Counted from the stretch's first letter, positions 1 through 9,452 are shown. The stretch: DNA of 64,000 bases from Limimaricola pyoseonensis (GCF_900102015.1 NZ_FNAT01000001.1:496001-560000); one strand, 5' to 3'. Numbers and translations: made by a program. Notes: generated by a model not told the origin, from the letters alone.

Positions 1-762
1 CATCAGGTCGCGGGTGTAGTCATGCGCCGGCTGGCCGAGCACCTGCCGCGTCGCGCCGCTCTCCATCACCTTGCCGCCGCGCAGCACGGTCACGCGGTCG
101 GCGACCTGGGCGATGACGCCGATGTCGTGGGTGATCAGCAAAAAGCCGATGCCGCGCTCGTCGGCCAGGCGCCGGATCAGCGCCAGCACCTGGCTCTGGA
201 CCGCCACGTCGAGCGCGGTGGTCGGTTCGTCGGCGATGATCAGCTCCGGGTCGGTGCACAGCGCCAGGGCGATCACCACGCGCTGCCGCATCCCGCCCGA
301 GAACTGGTGCGGGTAGGAGGAGATGCGGCTCTCGGCGTCGCGGATGCCGATCTCTTCCAGAAGGTCGACGGCGCGCTCGCGCGCGGCGCGGCGCGAGATG
401 TCGGAATGCGCCTGCATGGTCTCGATCAGCTGTTCCTCGACCGTCATCAGCGGGTCGAGGCTGGTCTGCGGGTCCTGGAAGATCATGGAGATCCGGTCGC
501 CGCGCAGCCGGTGCGCGGCGCGCGGCGACAGCGCGCGCAGGTCGGTCTCGCCCAGCCGCAGGCGGCCCTCGGCCACGTAGCCCGGATGCGGCAAAAGCCC
601 GATCACCGCCGCGCCGATGGTCGACTTGCCCGCGCCGCTTTCGCCCACGAGGCCATGGATCTCGCCCGGTCCGATCGAGAGCGACACGCCCTCCACGGCG
701 GTCAGCTCGCCGAAGCGCGAGGGGAAGCGCACGGTGAGGTCTTCGACGCTGAGCAGGGTCAT
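1..762 (-). CDS. Dipeptide/oligopeptide ABC transporter ATP-binding protein (DppD/OppD type), partial
   Basis: Cytoplasmic ATPase of a peptide-family importer, cut by the left edge with 254 residues visible. The Walker A motif reads GESGAGKST, the signature motif SGGMRQRV, and Walker B is followed by DEPTTALDV. The start ATG at 762 overlaps the TGA of the upstream permease gene (ATGA), the usual coupling in these operons. It is the last visible gene of a minus-strand operon in the order binding protein, permease, permease, ATPase; a second ATPase probably lies outside the window. Family assignment is firm; the transported substrate cannot be read from sequence. Confidence 0.93.
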   Translation of the reverse strand, partial: MTLLSVEDLTVRFPSRFGELTAVEGVSLSIGPGEIHGLVGESGAGKSTIGAAVIGLLPHPGYVAEGRLRLGETDLRALSPRAAHRLRGDRISMIFQDPQTSLDPLMTVEEQLIETMQAHSDISRRAARERAVDLLEEIGIRDAESRISSYPHQFSGGMRQRVVIALALCTDPELIIADEPTTALDVAVQSQVLALIRRLADERGIGFLLITHDIGVIAQVADRVTVLRGGKVMESGATRQVLGQPAHDYTRDLM

Positions 763-1664
763 CTGAGCCTCGGGTTGAACAGGTCGCGCAGGAAGTCGCC
801 CAGGATGTTGATCGAGACGACCAGCGCCACGAGGAAGGCGGTCGGCACCCAGAGGATCCACCACTCGCCCGAGAGCAGGAAGCCCATGCCGATCCGGATC
901 AGCGTGCCGAGAGAGGGGCTGTCGGCCGGCAGGCCGATGCCGAGGAAGGACAGCGTCGCCTCGAGCAGGATCGCCGAGGCGAGGTCGACGGTCATGATGA
1001 CGAGGAGCGGCCCGAGGATGTTGGGCAGGATGTGCACGCCCATGACGCGCAGCGGGTGCTGGCCCTGCATCATCGCCGCCTGCACGTATTCCTTGTTCTT
1101 CTCGACCATCACCGAGGCCCGCGCGGTGCGCGCGAAATTGACCCAGAGCGACAGCGCGATGGCGAGCGTCAGCACCGGCACCCGCAGTTCCTGGTGCAGC
1201 GCGGTCGGCAGCACGCCGCGGGCGATGCCGTCGATCAGAAGCGCGGTCAGGATCGCCGGCAGCGCCAGCTGCACGTCGGCCACGCGCATCACCACCGCGT
1301 CGACCCAGCCGCCGAAATAGCCCGCAAGCAGCCCCAGCCCGACGCCCAGCAGCGTGGCGATCAGCATCGCCATCAGCCCGATCAGCAGCGACAGCCGCGC
1401 GCCGTAGAGGATCGAGGAGATCATGTCGCGGCCCTGGTCATCGGTGCCGAGCAGGAACTCCGGGTCGCCGCCGGGCAGCCAGGCCGGCGGCTTCAGCCCG
1501 TCGATCAGGCTGAAGGTCGACAGGTCGTAGGGGTTCGAGGCGGCGATCCAAGGCGCGAGCAGCGCGCCGCCGACGATCACGACCGTCGCCAGCGCCGCGA
1601 TCATCGCGGCGGGCGAGCGGGTGAAGAGCCACAGCCCCTCGCGGCGGCGGATGTAGTCGAGCAT
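759..1664 (-). CDS. Peptide-type ABC transporter permease, DppC family
   Basis: Inner-membrane permease of 301 aa. An N-terminal membrane segment follows the MLDYIRRREGLW start. The core carries the DppC hallmark GTDDQGRDMISSILYGARLS and the EAA loop region VQAAMMQGQHPLRVMGVHILPN, and the C-terminus ends in GDFLRDLFNPRLR. A longer open frame continues upstream, but the ATG at 1664 is preferred: it gives the normal family length and its first base is the last base of the upstream permease stop (TGATG). It pairs with the DppB-type permease in the same operon. Confidence 0.93.
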   Translation of the reverse strand: MLDYIRRREGLWLFTRSPAAMIAALATVVIVGGALLAPWIAASNPYDLSTFSLIDGLKPPAWLPGGDPEFLLGTDDQGRDMISSILYGARLSLLIGLMAMLIATLLGVGLGLLAGYFGGWVDAVVMRVADVQLALPAILTALLIDGIARGVLPTALHQELRVPVLTLAIALSLWVNFARTARASVMVEKNKEYVQAAMMQGQHPLRVMGVHILPNILGPLLVIMTVDLASAILLEATLSFLGIGLPADSPSLGTLIRIGMGFLLSGEWWILWVPTAFLVALVVSINILGDFLRDLFNPRLR

Positions 1665-2638
1665 CAGGCGGCCTCCCGCACCCGCAGCCGCGGGTCGATG
1701 GCGACGTAGAGCAGGTCCACGGCCAGGTTCACCACGACGAAGAAGAAGGCGATGACCACGAGGTAGACGCTCATCACCGGGATATCGACGAAGCGGATCG
1801 ACTCGAGGAACAAAAGCCCCATGCCGGGCCACTGGAACACGCTTTCGGTGACGATGGAGAAGGCGATGACGCCGCCGAACTGCAAGCCGATGATGGTGAT
1901 CACCGGGATCATGGTGTTGGGCAGCGCGTGGCGGAAATGCAGCCGCCGCCACGGCACGCCCCGCGCCGTGGCAAAGCGGATGTGGTCCGAGCGCATGACC
2001 TCCATCATCTCGGCCCGCACCAGCCGCATGGTCAGCGTCAGCTGGTAGACCCCGAGCGTCAGCGCCGGCAGGATCAGGAAGCGCCAGCCCTCGGGCCGCA
2101 GCAGCGAGCTTTCCCACCAGCCGATCTCGACCGTGCCGCCGCGGCCGAAGGTCGGCAGCCAGTTCAGCCAGACGCCGAAGGTGAAGATCAGCATGATGCC
2201 GATCACGAAGGTCGGGATCGACACGCCCACCAGCGTCAGCAGCAGCACGCTCTGGCTGGTCACGCCCTTGGGTCTCAGAGCGGTGTAGATGCCCGCCGGT
2301 ATGCCGACGACGAGCGAGATCAGCAGCGCCACCACACCCAGTTCGATGGTGGCGGGCAGCCGGTCGAGGATCATCTCGCCCACCGGCTGGCGGGTGCGGT
2401 AGGAATAGCCGAAATCACCCTGCAGCAGGTCGCCGGTGAAGCGCAGGAACTGCAGCGCGAAGGGGTCGTTCAGACCCAGCTCCTCGCGCAGCCGCTCGCG
2501 GTCCTCGACCGAGGTCTCGACCCCGGTCATCTGGCTGACCGGGTCGCCGACGAAGCGGAACAGCGAGAAGGCGAGGAAGGCGACGGCGACCATCACCAGC
2601 ACGGACTGCGCCAGCCGCTTGATCAGGAACCACGCCAT
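1664..2638 (-). CDS. Peptide-type ABC transporter permease, DppB family
   Basis: Inner-membrane permease of 324 aa. The N-terminus MAWFLIKRLAQSVLVMVAV is the standard first transmembrane helix. The conserved DppB stretch LGLNDPFALQFLRF is followed by GDFGYSYRTRQPV, and the EAA loop reads FATARGVPWRRLHFRHALPN. It lies 24 bp downstream of the solute-binding protein gene and overlaps the next permease by one base, so the genes are almost certainly co-transcribed. Confidence 0.94.
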   Translation of the reverse strand: MAWFLIKRLAQSVLVMVAVAFLAFSLFRFVGDPVSQMTGVETSVEDRERLREELGLNDPFALQFLRFTGDLLQGDFGYSYRTRQPVGEMILDRLPATIELGVVALLISLVVGIPAGIYTALRPKGVTSQSVLLLTLVGVSIPTFVIGIMLIFTFGVWLNWLPTFGRGGTVEIGWWESSLLRPEGWRFLILPALTLGVYQLTLTMRLVRAEMMEVMRSDHIRFATARGVPWRRLHFRHALPNTMIPVITIIGLQFGGVIAFSIVTESVFQWPGMGLLFLESIRFVDIPVMSVYLVVIAFFFVVVNLAVDLLYVAIDPRLRVREAA

Positions 2639-2662
2639 CGCCCTCTTCCCCGCGCCTTCGGC

Positions 2663-4243
2663 CTACTCGACCGTGACCCAGCGCAGCATGAAGAAGTTGT
2701 CGGCCCGCTGGGTCAGATCGACGTTCTCCTTGGCGGCCCAGATCAGCGGCTCGGTGTAGAGCGGCACATAGGCCGTCTCCTCCTGCATGATCGCCACGAC
2801 CTCGTCGATCATCTCCTGGCGCGCCTGCGGGTCGAGCTCGTTCTGGATCATCGGCAGCAGCTCGTCGACGCGGTCGTTCGAGAAGTTGCCGAAGTTCCAG
2901 GAGCCGAGCTTCGCCTCGTCGTCCTGGGTGTGCATCAGGAAGCGGATCGGGTGCTCGTGGTCGAAGGTGCCCGGGCTCCAGCCCAGCAGGTACATGTCGT
3001 AGTCGTCGGCGCGCAGCTGTTCCCAGTAGTTGCGCACCGGCACGGTGGTCAGCTCGGCGTCGAGGCCGACCTCGGCCAGCATCGAGGCCGCGGCGCGGCA
3101 GACCGCCTCGTCGTTGATGTAGCGGTCGTTGGTGCATTTCAGCCCGAAGGAGAAGCCCTCCGGGTAGCCCGCCTCGGCCAGAAGCGCGCGCGCCTGCTCG
3201 GGGTCGTAGGCCGGGCGGCCGGCATGGGCCTCGGAATAGCCCGAGATGCCCTCGGGCACGAGCTGGCCCGCGGGCTCGACCGTGCCGCGCATTACCACGC
3301 GGTTGATGGTGTCGACGTCGATCGCATGGGCGACCGCGAGGCGCACCTGCGGATCGGTGAAGGGGTTCTCGCCCGAGACGTCGTCGGAATAGAGCAGCGC
3401 CTCGTGGTCATGGCCGAAGCCGAACATGATGACACGGGTCTCGAGGCCCTGGATGACCTTGAAGCCGTCCTGGTTCTCGACGCGGGCGACGTCCTGGATC
3501 GGGATCGGTTCGATGAAGTCGATCTCGCCCGACAGCAGCGCCGCGAGCCCGGTCGAGGGGTTGCCGATCGGCGTGAAGATGCCCTCGGTGACGTTGCCGC
3601 GATCCTCGCCCCACCAGCCGTCGAACGGCGTCAGACGGGTCTCGACGCCTGGATCGCGCGAGGCGAGCACGTAAGGCCCGGTGCCGTTGGCGTTGCGGGT
3701 GGCGAAGTTCTCGGCATCGCGCGAGGGGCGCTCGGCGCCGTTGGTCTCGGCCCAGCCCGAATCCATGATCAGGAAGTTGGCGATCGACTCGGGAAACAGC
3801 GGGTTCGGCCCGTCGGTGACGAACTCGACGGTGTAGTCGTCCACGACGCGGAACTCGGTCACCGGCGCGAACCAGGAGCGCACGTCGCTCTCTTCGGAGG
3901 CGGCGCGTTCGTAGGAGAAGCGCACGTCCTCGGCGGTGAACTCGGCGCCGTCGTGATAGGTCACGCCCTCGCGCAGGGTGAAGCGCCAGCCATCCTCGCC
4001 CTCGAGCGGCTCCCATGCGGTGGCGAGCGACGGCTCGATCGCGAGATCGCCGTCGCGGCGCACGAGGCCCTCATAGACGTTGTTGAGAAAGGAGGTGACG
4101 GGCGCTGCGTTGACGGCGTGCGGGTCCATCGTCTGCGGATCGGTGACCGAGGCCCAGCGGAAGGTCTCCGCCGCCGCTGTCCCCGCCATGCCAAGCGCCA
4201 TGGTCGCGCAGAGCGCCGGCCTGAAATGTCTCTGAATGCGCAT
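2663..4243 (-). CDS. ABC transporter substrate-binding protein, family 5 (peptide/nickel type)
   Basis: Periplasmic binding protein of 526 aa and first gene of the left ABC operon. A Sec signal peptide is visible (MRIQRHFRPALCATMALGMA followed by GTAAAE). The mature part starts FRWASVTDPQTMDPH, typical of the SBP_bac_5 family, followed by the LNNVYEGLVRRD and YHDGAEFTAEDVRFS motifs. The frame is open further upstream, but the ATG at 4243 is chosen because it opens the signal peptide and has a GGAG-type ribosome site (GGGGAGGGCGCG) just before it. Substrate unknown: family 5 proteins bind peptides, nickel or opines. Confidence 0.94.
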   Translation of the reverse strand: MRIQRHFRPALCATMALGMAGTAAAETFRWASVTDPQTMDPHAVNAAPVTSFLNNVYEGLVRRDGDLAIEPSLATAWEPLEGEDGWRFTLREGVTYHDGAEFTAEDVRFSYERAASEESDVRSWFAPVTEFRVVDDYTVEFVTDGPNPLFPESIANFLIMDSGWAETNGAERPSRDAENFATRNANGTGPYVLASRDPGVETRLTPFDGWWGEDRGNVTEGIFTPIGNPSTGLAALLSGEIDFIEPIPIQDVARVENQDGFKVIQGLETRVIMFGFGHDHEALLYSDDVSGENPFTDPQVRLAVAHAIDVDTINRVVMRGTVEPAGQLVPEGISGYSEAHAGRPAYDPEQARALLAEAGYPEGFSFGLKCTNDRYINDEAVCRAAASMLAEVGLDAELTTVPVRNYWEQLRADDYDMYLLGWSPGTFDHEHPIRFLMHTQDDEAKLGSWNFGNFSNDRVDELLPMIQNELDPQARQEMIDEVVAIMQEETAYVPLYTEPLIWAAKENVDLTQRADNFFMLRWVTVE

Positions 4244-4737
4244 CGCGCCCTCCCCATCGCTTCGATGCCGTAAGCCTGACGTCATTGCGCCTTTCGTCAA
4301 GGGAGCGCAATCACATGAAGGACATAAGGGCCGGTCCGCGATGCCCGGACACGGGCCCGGCGCCCCCGCGCGTGGCGGTGTGGGCTGCGTCACCCCGGCG
4401 CGGTCGCGCCCAGGTTGCGGCAGACCCCGTCCCGACCGCCGGCCGCTCGCGAGGCTCGGCCGGTGCCGGTGCGGGAGCCGAGCGTGGCGCGGCACCCGCA
4501 TCGTTATCGGGTCCACCGGCGCGACAGGCGGCGACGATCCGCTCGTTTCCCCCTCGGATTGCGTAACGTCAACGCGCCGCCCGTTGCGCGGGCGGAGCCG
4601 GCGAAGCCTCGCCGCTCTTGGGGCCGCCATGGGCGCGCGACCGCCGGTCGCGGCGCCCTCGCGCGGCTGCGCTTCCGCCCGTGCGCCTCGTTGACCTAAC
4701 GAAACGCCGTCCCCCGGATCGCAGCGAGGAATGGTCC
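4244..4737. other. Divergent intergenic region without a supported gene
   Basis: About 490 bp between the divergently transcribed binding-protein gene and the CAP-domain gene. It should hold the promoters of both. Several open frames cross it on both strands, but all are GC-rich arginine/proline translations with no family signature or ribosome site, so none is called. No palindromic operator or terminator stood out. Confidence 0.5.
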
Positions 4738-5619
4738 ATGTCCAAGGCGAATTCGTTCGAGCGGCAGATGCTCGACCTCATCAATTCCGAGCGCGCGGCG
4801 ATCGGCGTCGATCCGCTGCAACTCGATTTCAGGTTGAACGCGTCGAGCGAGCGGCACAGCGACTGGATGCTGACGAACAACATCTTCTCGCATGACGGCG
4901 CCGGCGGATCGAATGCCGGGGCGCGGATGCGCGAGGCCGGCTTCGAGTTCGCCGGCGACTGGAGCTGGGGCGAGAACGTCGCCTGGCAGTCGGAGCGCGG
5001 CGCCAGCGGCATCGCCGACGATGTCGTGTCGCTGCATGCGGCGCTGATGGCCAGCCCCGGGCACCGGGACAACATCCTCGACCCCGATTACGAACTGATC
5101 GGGATCGGCATCGAGACCGGCGATTTCTCGGGCTGGGACGCGGTGATGGTCACGCAGAACTTCGCGCGCAGCGCCGCCCCGGCGATGCTGGACGCGCCCC
5201 CCCTGCCCGCCACTCCCGCCGCCGCGAGCCCCGCGCCCGCCATGCAGGCCGAGGACCCGAACGCCGCGCCGCTCGTCACAGTCGCCGACATCACCGTCGG
5301 CCGGGCGCGCGGCGCCTACCGGACGGACCTGGCCGACCACCTGCGCGTCACCGATGCCGATGGCGACGCGCCGGTCTGGTTCGAGCTGCGCGACACCCAA
5401 GGTCGGGACAATTTCGTCTTCCGAGGCCAAGGCGTGATCGACACCGAGGCGGGGTTTCGCGTCGATGCCGACGAGATCGGGATGGTCCGCGTCCGCACCG
5501 ACAGGCGACCGGGCGAGACCACGCTGGAGATCCGCGCCTTCGACGGCGAGGATGTGGGCGCGTGGGAGGAGTTCACCGTCACCACGCTCTCCGCCGCCGA
5601 TTGGGCGGCCCTGGCCTGA
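4738..5619 (+). CDS. CAP-domain (SCP/PR-1) protein with a C-terminal beta-sandwich-like tail
   Basis: 293 aa. Residues about 8-150 form a CAP domain: LDLINSERAAIGVDPL, then SERHSDWMLTNNIFSHDG, GENVAWQS, LMASPGHRDNILDPDY and VMVTQNFA are the conserved CAP blocks, including the His and Glu positions of the cavity. A Pro/Ala linker follows (about 155-185). The C-terminal 110 residues are Asp-rich (DADGDAPVWFELRD) and resemble VCBS/cadherin-like or T1SS-associated modules. No signal peptide is visible, so export by a type I route is an inference. The ATG at 4738 is preceded by AGGA; an earlier ATG at 4731 is out of frame. The role of bacterial CAP proteins is largely unknown. Confidence 0.85.
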   Translation: MSKANSFERQMLDLINSERAAIGVDPLQLDFRLNASSERHSDWMLTNNIFSHDGAGGSNAGARMREAGFEFAGDWSWGENVAWQSERGASGIADDVVSLHAALMASPGHRDNILDPDYELIGIGIETGDFSGWDAVMVTQNFARSAAPAMLDAPPLPATPAAASPAPAMQAEDPNAAPLVTVADITVGRARGAYRTDLADHLRVTDADGDAPVWFELRDTQGRDNFVFRGQGVIDTEAGFRVDADEIGMVRVRTDRRPGETTLEIRAFDGEDVGAWEEFTVTTLSAADWAALA

Positions 5620-5629
5620 GCCGGGCCTT

Positions 5630-5659
5630 CGCCCCCGGTGCCGCAAGGCACCGGGGGCG
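5630..5659. terminator. Bidirectional hairpin between convergent genes
   Basis: A perfect 13-bp stem (CGCCCCCGGTGCC / GGCACCGGGGGCG) with a GCAA tetraloop lies between the stops of the CAP gene and flgE. No U-tract follows on either strand, so it may act as a transcript-end stabiliser or a weak terminator for both genes. Confidence 0.7.
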
Positions 5660-5667
5660 GCGCGCGA

Positions 5668-6975
5668 TCAGCGCTTCAGGCGGGTGGTCTCGTCGAGCAT
5701 CTCGTCGACGGTGGTCACGGTCTTGGCGTTCGAGGAATAGGCCCGCTGGGTCTGGATCAGGTCGGTCAGCTCCTGCGCCACCTCGACGTTGGAGCTTTCC
5801 AACGCCCCGGATTTCAACGTTCCGGCCGAGCCCGCGCCCGCTTGGCTCAGGCGGAAATTGCCCGAGGCGCGTGACACCAGGTAGGCGTTGCCGTCGGTCG
5901 CCAGAAGCCCGTCGGGATTGGCCACCTCGGCCAGCGGGATGTTGTAGAGCGGCTTGCGCGAGCCGTTGCTGAACACGCCGTAGACATCGCCGCGCTCGTC
6001 GATCTCGGTCCGCACCAGAACACCGCTCTCGGCGCCATCGGCGGTGATCTTCAGCGGCGAGTAGTCGCCGGCGAACTGGGTCATGCCGCTGTGCTCGTCG
6101 GGGGCGCCGAGCGCCACCGTCACGGTCTGCGGCGTGTCGCCGCTCTCGATGGTCAGCGTCGCGGTTCCGGTGGCCGGGTCGAAGGCGAACCCGGCGGGCG
6201 CGATCGCGGTCGAGTTGATGTCGGAGTAGACCTCGGGCGCCCCGGTCAGCGGGCCGCTGTTGTGGAACTTCACCCGCACGTCGCCGTATTGCGTGCCGTC
6301 CTCGTGCGAGACGGACAAGACCCATGTGCTTTCCTGGTCGGTCGGCTGCCAGGAGAACTGCAGCCGTTCCGCCTCGCCCAGCGGCGTGTAGAACTCGGCC
6401 GAGCTCAGGAACGGCTCGCCGGGCTCTGCGAGGCCGGTCTGCTGCGACGGCAGGTTGCCGGCCAGCTCCACCCGGTTGGACGGGGAGCCGGTCTGGCTGA
6501 AGCTCGCGAGGTTGACCGTCTTCATGGCGTCAAAGCTGTTGCGGTCAATCACGCCGAGAGAGGCGGTCTGGTCGTAGGGAAAGCCCGCGAGGTAGTAGCC
6601 CGCGGCGTTGCGCAGGTTGCCGTTCTCGTCGGGCAGGAAGGAGCCCGCCCGGGTCAGCATGTAGTTCGCCTCGACCGGGTCGTTCGGCTGCTTGGTGACC
6701 ACGAAGAAGCCGTTGCCGCCGATCGCGAGGTCGGTCGGCCGTTCGGTGGCGCGCAGCGCGCCCTCGAGGCTGACGTCCTGGCTTTGCATGGCGCGCACGC
6801 CCGCGGGCGCCGGTGCGGCGGCCGAGCTGAGCGTCGAGCTGGTCACCATCTGCACGAAGCTGCGCCGGTAGCCGTCGGTGTTGGCGTTGGCGATGTTCTC
6901 GGAAATCCGCCCCACGGCGGTGGCGTTGGCCCGCAGACCGCTCACGCCGGTCTGCATCGCATTAGCAATACCCAT
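5668..6975 (-). CDS. flgE: Flagellar hook protein FlgE
   Basis: 435-aa structural protein of the flagellar hook, secreted by the flagellar type III apparatus and assembled outside the cell. The N-terminal block NAMQTGVSGLRANATAVGRI with SENIANANTDGYRR is the universal rod/hook signature. The middle contains GFFVVTKQPNDPVEANY and the hook-type D-domains. The C-terminus ESSNVEVAQELTDLIQTQRA with YSSNAKTVTTVDEML is the matching coiled-coil end. The ATG at 6975 follows a GAGATGAG stretch; an in-frame ATG at 6984 would add three residues. No other flagellar gene is in the window, so it is isolated from the main flagellar cluster here. Confidence 0.93.
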   Translation of the reverse strand: MGIANAMQTGVSGLRANATAVGRISENIANANTDGYRRSFVQMVTSSTLSSAAAPAPAGVRAMQSQDVSLEGALRATERPTDLAIGGNGFFVVTKQPNDPVEANYMLTRAGSFLPDENGNLRNAAGYYLAGFPYDQTASLGVIDRNSFDAMKTVNLASFSQTGSPSNRVELAGNLPSQQTGLAEPGEPFLSSAEFYTPLGEAERLQFSWQPTDQESTWVLSVSHEDGTQYGDVRVKFHNSGPLTGAPEVYSDINSTAIAPAGFAFDPATGTATLTIESGDTPQTVTVALGAPDEHSGMTQFAGDYSPLKITADGAESGVLVRTEIDERGDVYGVFSNGSRKPLYNIPLAEVANPDGLLATDGNAYLVSRASGNFRLSQAGAGSAGTLKSGALESSNVEVAQELTDLIQTQRAYSSNAKTVTTVDEMLDETTRLKR

Positions 6976-7179
6976 TTGTCTCATCTCGATGTGAGTGGAG
7001 CGCGGTCGGGCAGCCCATTTTGGATCTTGGCCCGACACACCCGACGCAAAGGCCGGGACGCCATCGATTGTTAGATCTGTTGATGCTTTCGTGTAATCGC
7101 TCAAACGTGGCCGGAATGTGGCGTCGCCGCCAAATCGCCGCCACTGTGGCCATGACGGCACGAATGACCTTGCGTCAGG

Positions 7180-8496
7180 TCATCGCGCGATGACCAGCTC
7201 GGCCATCAGCCCGCCCAGCCGGGCGCTGTCGTCGAGCCTGAGGGTGCCGCCATGGGTGCGGGCGATGTCGGCCACGATGGCCAGCCCCAGCCCCACGCCC
7301 GAGCCCCGATCCTGGTTGCGCGCCGGGTCGAGCCGCGTGAAGGGCCGCATCGCCTCCTCGCGGCGCTCGGCCGGGATGCCCGGCCCGTCATCCTCGACCA
7401 TGACCCTGAGACTGCGCGGCGTGACCTGCAGCGTCACCTCGGCCCGGTCGCCGTAGCGCAGGGCGTTGCCCATGAGGTTCTCGAGCGCGCGCCGCAGCGC
7501 CACGGGCCGCAGCTCCATTTCCTGCGCCACGTCCGGCGCCTCGATCAGCGTCACCGCCTGCCCCGCCCGGCGCGCATCCTCGACCACGCGCCGGACAAGG
7601 CCGCAGACGTCTATACGCTCCACCCGGTCGGCCGCGTCGCCGCGCGCGAAATCGAGAAAGCCGTCGAGCAGGCGCTGCATCTCCTCGACATCGTCGGCCA
7701 GCGGCGCCGCCTCCTCCTCCGGCAGCATCGACAGGCCGAGCCGCATCCGGGTGAGCGGCGTGCGCAGGTCGTGGCTGATTCCCGACAGCATCAGCGTCCG
7801 CGCCTGGCTCTGGCGCTCGATCCGGCTGCGCATGTCGAGAAAGGCCGACCCGGCGGCGCGCACCTCCGCCGCCCCCGCGGGCCGGTACGGCACGATGCGG
7901 CCCTTGCCATAGGCCGCGGCGGCCGCGGCCAGCCGGGTGATCGGCCGCAGCTGGTTGCGCAGGAACAGGTAGGCCACCAGCGTCAGCAGGCCGCCCAGCA
8001 CCACGATCAGCACGATCAGCTGGTGCGGGTTGCTGGCCGAGACGCGGCGCCGGTCGAAGGTGATGCGCAGCGGGCCGTGCCGGGTCTCGATCCAGACGGC
8101 CACGTCGCGCCGCGGCCAGAGCTCGACCGCCGTGAGGCCCGGCAGGCCCGCGCCGAGCACCGCCTCGACCTGCCGGCCCGACAGGTCCCAGGGGCGGCGG
8201 CTGCCCTGTACCGGCGGCGGTGCGCCGAGCACCGTGTCCAGCTCGAGCGGGCCGCCCAGCCGCTGCGCCCGCCGCGCCGCCTCGGCCGGCCGGCCGGCCT
8301 CCTCGACGGCCTCGACCACGTAACGCAGCTCGAGCAGGACCGAGCGGGTCATCTGCCGCGTCACGCCCTCGAAATGGCGCTGCACGAAACTGACCGAGAT
8401 CACCAGTTGCAGCGTGACCACCGGAAGCAGCAGGATGAGCGCGGCACGCCCCTGCAGCCCCGTGGGCATCCAACGCTTGAGCCAGTCGAAGGTCAT
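7180..8496 (-). CDS. Sensor histidine kinase, EnvZ-like
   Basis: 438-aa membrane kinase. One transmembrane helix near residues 15-35 (ALILLLPVVTLQLVISV), a periplasmic domain to about 155, a second helix (LIVLIVVLGGLLTLVAYLFL) and a HAMP linker. The H-box is LSGISHDLRTPLTRMRLGL with the phospho-accepting His at about residue 242. The ATPase shows the N-box ALENLMGNALRYG, G1 VEDDGPGIP and G2 GSGVGLGLAIV. These features match EnvZ-type osmosensor kinases. The ATG at 8496 lies 36 bp from the divergent MBL gene. No response regulator is adjacent, so its partner must be encoded elsewhere. Confidence 0.9.
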   Translation of the reverse strand: MTFDWLKRWMPTGLQGRAALILLLPVVTLQLVISVSFVQRHFEGVTRQMTRSVLLELRYVVEAVEEAGRPAEAARRAQRLGGPLELDTVLGAPPPVQGSRRPWDLSGRQVEAVLGAGLPGLTAVELWPRRDVAVWIETRHGPLRITFDRRRVSASNPHQLIVLIVVLGGLLTLVAYLFLRNQLRPITRLAAAAAAYGKGRIVPYRPAGAAEVRAAGSAFLDMRSRIERQSQARTLMLSGISHDLRTPLTRMRLGLSMLPEEEAAPLADDVEEMQRLLDGFLDFARGDAADRVERIDVCGLVRRVVEDARRAGQAVTLIEAPDVAQEMELRPVALRRALENLMGNALRYGDRAEVTLQVTPRSLRVMVEDDGPGIPAERREEAMRPFTRLDPARNQDRGSGVGLGLAIVADIARTHGGTLRLDDSARLGGLMAELVIAR

Positions 8497-8532
8497 GGCG
8501 CAGGCTAGACCGCGGACCCGGAAAGGAAAAGC

Positions 8533-9420
8533 ATGGCCGACACCGATGATCCCGACCGGATCGCACTCGAACCCGGGCTGGTGCGGCTGCGCGCGCCCAA
8601 CCCCTCGCCGATGACCGAGCGGGGCACCAACAGCTACCTGCTGGGCGAGGACGCGCTCTGCATCATCGACCCGGGCCCGGACATGGCCGGGCATCTGGCC
8701 GCGCTCCTGGCCGAAATCGGCGGCCGGCCGGTCGAGGCCATCATCGTCACCCATGCCCATCGCGACCATTCGGCCCTGGCCCCGGCGCTGGCGCGGCAGG
8801 TGGGGGCACCGATCCTGGCCTTCGGAGATGCGCAAAGCGGCCGCAGCGCCGCCATGCGGCGTCTGGCCGGCCGGATCGGCGGCGGCGAAGGGGTCGATGC
8901 GGCCTTCACGCCGGACCGCACGCTGCAAGACGGCGCCAGCCTCGAGGGGCCCGGCTGGCGGCTCGAGGCCCTGCACACGCCCGGCCACATGGGCAACCAT
9001 CTCTGCCTCGAATGGAACGGCTGCCTCTTTACCGGCGACCTGGTGATGGGCTGGGCCAGCACGCTGGTCTCGCCGCCCGACGGCGACGTGTCGCAGTTCG
9101 TCGCATCCTGCGAACGGCTGCGCGCGCGCGCCGCGCGGCGCCTCTTTCCGGGCCATGGCGCGCCGATCGACGACGCGGCCGCGCGGATCGACTGGCTGAT
9201 CGCGCATCGCCGCGACCGGGAGCGTCAGATCCTCGCCGCGCTGCGGGCCGGCACAGCGGATGCGGGCGCGCTGACGAGGGCGCTCTACAGCGATGTCGCG
9301 CCTTCACTCCACCCCGCCGCCATGCGCAACGTGATCGCGCATCTCGTTGATCTCGAAAACAGAAACCTCGTTGCCTCGGATGACGCGGACCCGCTGCGCG
9401 CCTCGTTTTCGCTGACGTGA
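8533..9420 (+). CDS. MBL-fold metallohydrolase (LACTB2-like)
   Basis: 295-aa cytosolic hydrolase of the metallo-beta-lactamase fold. The metal-binding motif THAHRDH (His74, His76, Asp78, His79) is intact, followed by TPGHMGNHLC with a third-site His, then FTGDLVMG with the bridging Asp and FPGHGAPI with the last His. The N-terminal TNSYLLGEDALCIIDPGPD and the C-terminal winged-helix-like tail match LACTB2-type endoribonuclease/hydrolases. A GGAAAGGA ribosome site precedes the ATG. Family firm, substrate unknown. It ends about 70 bp before tRNA-Asn. Confidence 0.9.
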   Translation: MADTDDPDRIALEPGLVRLRAPNPSPMTERGTNSYLLGEDALCIIDPGPDMAGHLAALLAEIGGRPVEAIIVTHAHRDHSALAPALARQVGAPILAFGDAQSGRSAAMRRLAGRIGGGEGVDAAFTPDRTLQDGASLEGPGWRLEALHTPGHMGNHLCLEWNGCLFTGDLVMGWASTLVSPPDGDVSQFVASCERLRARAARRLFPGHGAPIDDAAARIDWLIAHRRDRERQILAALRAGTADAGALTRALYSDVAPSLHPAAMRNVIAHLVDLENRNLVASDDADPLRASFSLT

Positions 9421-9452
9421 CGACAAGCGCCGGATTTTTTCCGAGGGGCCTC

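Noticed and set aside
1928-4273. A 781-codon plus-strand open frame opposite the left ABC operon
   Set aside because: It is antisense to clear binding-protein and permease genes, is His/Arg/Asp-rich, and has no family motif or ribosome site. Such frames are expected opposite GC-rich genes.
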